A DNA stretch of 15,257 nt. Origin: Maricaulis sp965657935 (GTDB taxonomy: Bacteria > Pseudomonadota > Alphaproteobacteria > Caulobacterales > Maricaulaceae). The stretch spans positions 1 to 15,257 of the forward strand of contig CBFHQE010000071.1 of the NCBI GenBank assembly GCA_965657935.1, written 5' to 3'. Positions 13,677-15,257 of this stretch are shown in pieces. The position numbers were made by a program, and so were the translations under genes. Within the stretch, counting starts at the first letter, position 1; each line of letters starts with the position of its first letter. Below the pieces are notes generated by a model. It had not been told where the DNA came from, made no database searches, and worked only from the letters and a program-made list of their open reading frames with translations.

Positions 13677-13986
13677 CCCGAAGATATAGGCCGCCACTCC
13701 CGCTTTGGTCAGCCCGCTTCCTGCGATCGGCTGGCCCGGTGCATCTCATATAACTGCAAAGCATTGGAATTGATTCCGCCTCAAGGCTTGCGCTCTCAGT
13801 CTGCACTACCTAAATCGCCTATCAACGGCAGGGATTTTCCCCGCCATTCTTGAACCACTGACCGGTGTCGGCATCACCGGTAGCTAACAGACGATCCCCG
13901 CGGGGGCTGTCATACGCGGCGTCAGGCGCTTCGCTAGAAGGTCAGGCCCGGCCGAGGCAGTTCCGCCGAGAATACGGAGAGACAAT
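13677..13986. other. Intergenic region between alkB and dnaK
   Basis: These 310 bases separate the divergent alkB and dnaK genes and contain no convincing gene. They hold a heat-shock-promoter-like sequence (listed separately), a perfect inverted repeat ACCGGTG-N7-CACCGGT at 13861-13881, a CCCCGCGGGG palindrome at 13896-13905, and the dnaK ribosome site GGAGAG at 13976. The inverted repeats could be leader structure or protein sites. I see no CIRCE element. Confidence 0.6.
13787..13815 (+). promoter_or_regulatory. Candidate RpoH (sigma32) promoter for dnaK
   Basis: CTTG at 13787-13790 and CCTAAAT at 13809-13815 are separated by 18 nt. This fits the alphaproteobacterial heat-shock form CTTG-N17/18-CYTATNT at all but one position. 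The start point would be about 165 nt ahead of the dnaK ATG, a long leader. A second CTTGAA at 13849-13854 has no matching -10. Pattern only. Confidence 0.4.
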
Positions 13987-15257
13987 ATGAGTAAGGTCAT
14001 CGGCATCGACCTTGGTACGACCAATTCCTGCGTTGCAGTGATGGAAGGTGGCCAACCCAAAGTCATCGAAAATTCCGAAGGTATGCGCACGACGCCATCC
14101 TATGTGGCATTCGCAGAAGACGGCGACCGCCTGATCGGTCAGCCCGCGCGTCGCCAGGCCGTCACCAACCCGGAACAAACCTTTTTCGCCATCAAGCGCC
14201 TGATCGGCCGCAATATGGACGACCCGACGGTCAAGAAAGACGCCGATATGGTGCCTTACAAGATCGTTCCGTCGGACAATAATGCTGCCTGGGTCCAGGG
14301 CCGCGACAAGAAGTATGCGCCGTCCGAAATCTCTGCCTTCATCCTGCAGAAGATGAAGGAAACCGCTGAGGGCTATCTCGGCCAGGGTGTCGATCAGGCT
14401 GTGATTACGGTTCCGGCTTATTTCGACGACGCCCAGCGCCAGGCAACCAAGGACGCCGGCAAGATTGCCGGGCTGACCGTCAGGCGCATCATCAACGAGC
14501 CGACTGCGGCCGCGCTGGCCTATGGCATGGACAAGAAGGCCGGCGACAGCAAAATCGCGGTCTATGACCTCGGCGGCGGCACATTCGACGTCTCGATCCT
14601 CGAGGTTGGCGACGGCGTTTTCGAGGTGAAGTCGACGAATGGCGACACATTCCTTGGCGGTGAGGATTTCGATCACCAGATCATCCAGTTCCTTGCCGAT
14701 GAATTCAAAGCAAGCGAAGGCATCGACCTTCGCAAGGACAAGCTGGCGCTGCAGCGTCTGAAGGAAGCTGCCGAAAAGGCCAAGATCGAGCTGTCCTCGG
14801 CTGTGCAGACCGATGTCAATCTGCCTTTTATCACCGCCGATGCCACAGGCCCGAAGCACCTGAATGTGAAGCTGACCCGCGCCAAGCTGGAGCAGCTTGT
14901 CGAGGAGCTGGTGCAGCGCACCATCAAGCCATGCCAGGCGGCGCTGAAGGATGCTGGTGTGAAGGCGGCCGATATCGACGAGGTGATCCTTGTCGGCGGC
15001 ATGACCCGCATGCCGAAAATCATCGAAACGGTGAAGGATTTCTTCCAGACAGAGCCGCATCGCGGGGTAAACCCGGACGAGGTTGTCGCCTCTGGCGCTG
15101 CCATTCAGGCAGGTGTCCTGACAGGCGATGTGAAGGATGTTCTTCTTCTCGACGTCACACCGCTGTCGCTTGGCATCGAGACACTTGGCGGCGTCTTTAC
15201 CCGCCTGATCGATCGCAACACCACCATTCCGACAAAGAAAAGCCAGGTCTTTTCCAC
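13987..15257 (+). CDS. dnaK: Chaperone protein DnaK (Hsp70), C-terminus off the window
   Basis: The first 423 residues of Hsp70 are present (full length is usually about 635-640), and the frame is still open at the right edge. Nucleotide-binding-domain signatures are 'IGIDLGTTNSCVAV' at 5-18, 'VITVPAYFDDAQRQAT' at 139-154, 'INEPTAAALAYG' at 169-180, 'AVYDLGGGTFDVS' at 191-203 and 'VILVGGMTRMPK' at 333-344. The interdomain linker 'VLLLDVTP' at 385-392 and the start of the substrate-binding domain follow. GGAGAG 6-7 nt upstream supports ATG 13987. DnaK binds unfolded proteins in the cytoplasm with DnaJ and GrpE; dnaJ is expected just downstream, outside the window. It is separated from hrcA-grpE by five unrelated genes. 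Confidence 0.98.
   Translation, partial: MSKVIGIDLGTTNSCVAVMEGGQPKVIENSEGMRTTPSYVAFAEDGDRLIGQPARRQAVTNPEQTFFAIKRLIGRNMDDPTVKKDADMVPYKIVPSDNNAAWVQGRDKKYAPSEISAFILQKMKETAEGYLGQGVDQAVITVPAYFDDAQRQATKDAGKIAGLTVRRIINEPTAAALAYGMDKKAGDSKIAVYDLGGGTFDVSILEVGDGVFEVKSTNGDTFLGGEDFDHQIIQFLADEFKASEGIDLRKDKLALQRLKEAAEKAKIELSSAVQTDVNLPFITADATGPKHLNVKLTRAKLEQLVEELVQRTIKPCQAALKDAGVKAADIDEVILVGGMTRMPKIIETVKDFFQTEPHRGVNPDEVVASGAAIQAGVLTGDVKDVLLLDVTPLSLGIETLGGVFTRLIDRNTTIPTKKSQVFS

Noticed and set aside
13942..15060. Long antisense open frame opposite dnaK
   Set aside because: A well-known artefact of dnaK codon bias; no start context or family support.

Overview
The window looks like a chromosomal core region of an alphaproteobacterium, probably of the Caulobacterales/Maricaulales side (Hyphomonadaceae or Maricaulaceae-like). 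The clues are moderately high GC, the divergent rph/hrcA pair, the rdgB-hemW pair, alphaproteobacterial-type HrcA, GrpE and DnaK, and two tight GTGA start/stop overlaps. No tRNA, rRNA, CRISPR array, insertion sequence or phage gene is visible. The taxonomic guess is inference from gene order and protein flavour only.

Left part (1-5413): an envelope and translation block. A minus-strand run rsmI-yraN-(two-BON-domain lipoprotein) faces away from a plus-strand lpoA-like lipoprotein gene. This is the alphaproteobacterial version of the E. coli yraL-yraM-yraN-yraP neighbourhood. The rsmI and lpoA start codons share one CATG, and the lpoA stop shares one CTAG with the stop of the convergent hemW. 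hemW and rdgB form a second minus-strand pair.

Middle (5414-6729): a small module lies between rdgB and rph, two genes that are normally neighbours in this group. It holds an AT-rich control region with three ATATCG-N5-CGATAT-like sites, a 38-residue one-helix membrane protein gene, a strong hairpin, a DUF2975 membrane protein, a small YozG-like Cro/C1 regulator, and a long 22-base-arm inverted repeat. This module is the best candidate for something undescribed in the window.

Right part (6730-15257): rph (minus) is divergent from the heat-shock pair hrcA-grpE, which ends at a clear intrinsic terminator. Next come a membrane-anchored GltB-type FMN/iron-sulfur enzyme with a coupled small membrane protein, an exported HExxH protein of unknown substrate, an unknown lipoprotein, a convergent alkB that overlaps the lipoprotein gene, and the first two thirds of dnaK. 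The protein-quality-control genes (hrcA, grpE, dnaK) act together: DnaK refolds clients, GrpE exchanges its nucleotide, and HrcA belongs to the chaperone-gene repressor family. rph, rdgB, rsmI and alkB are nucleic-acid and nucleotide housekeeping genes.
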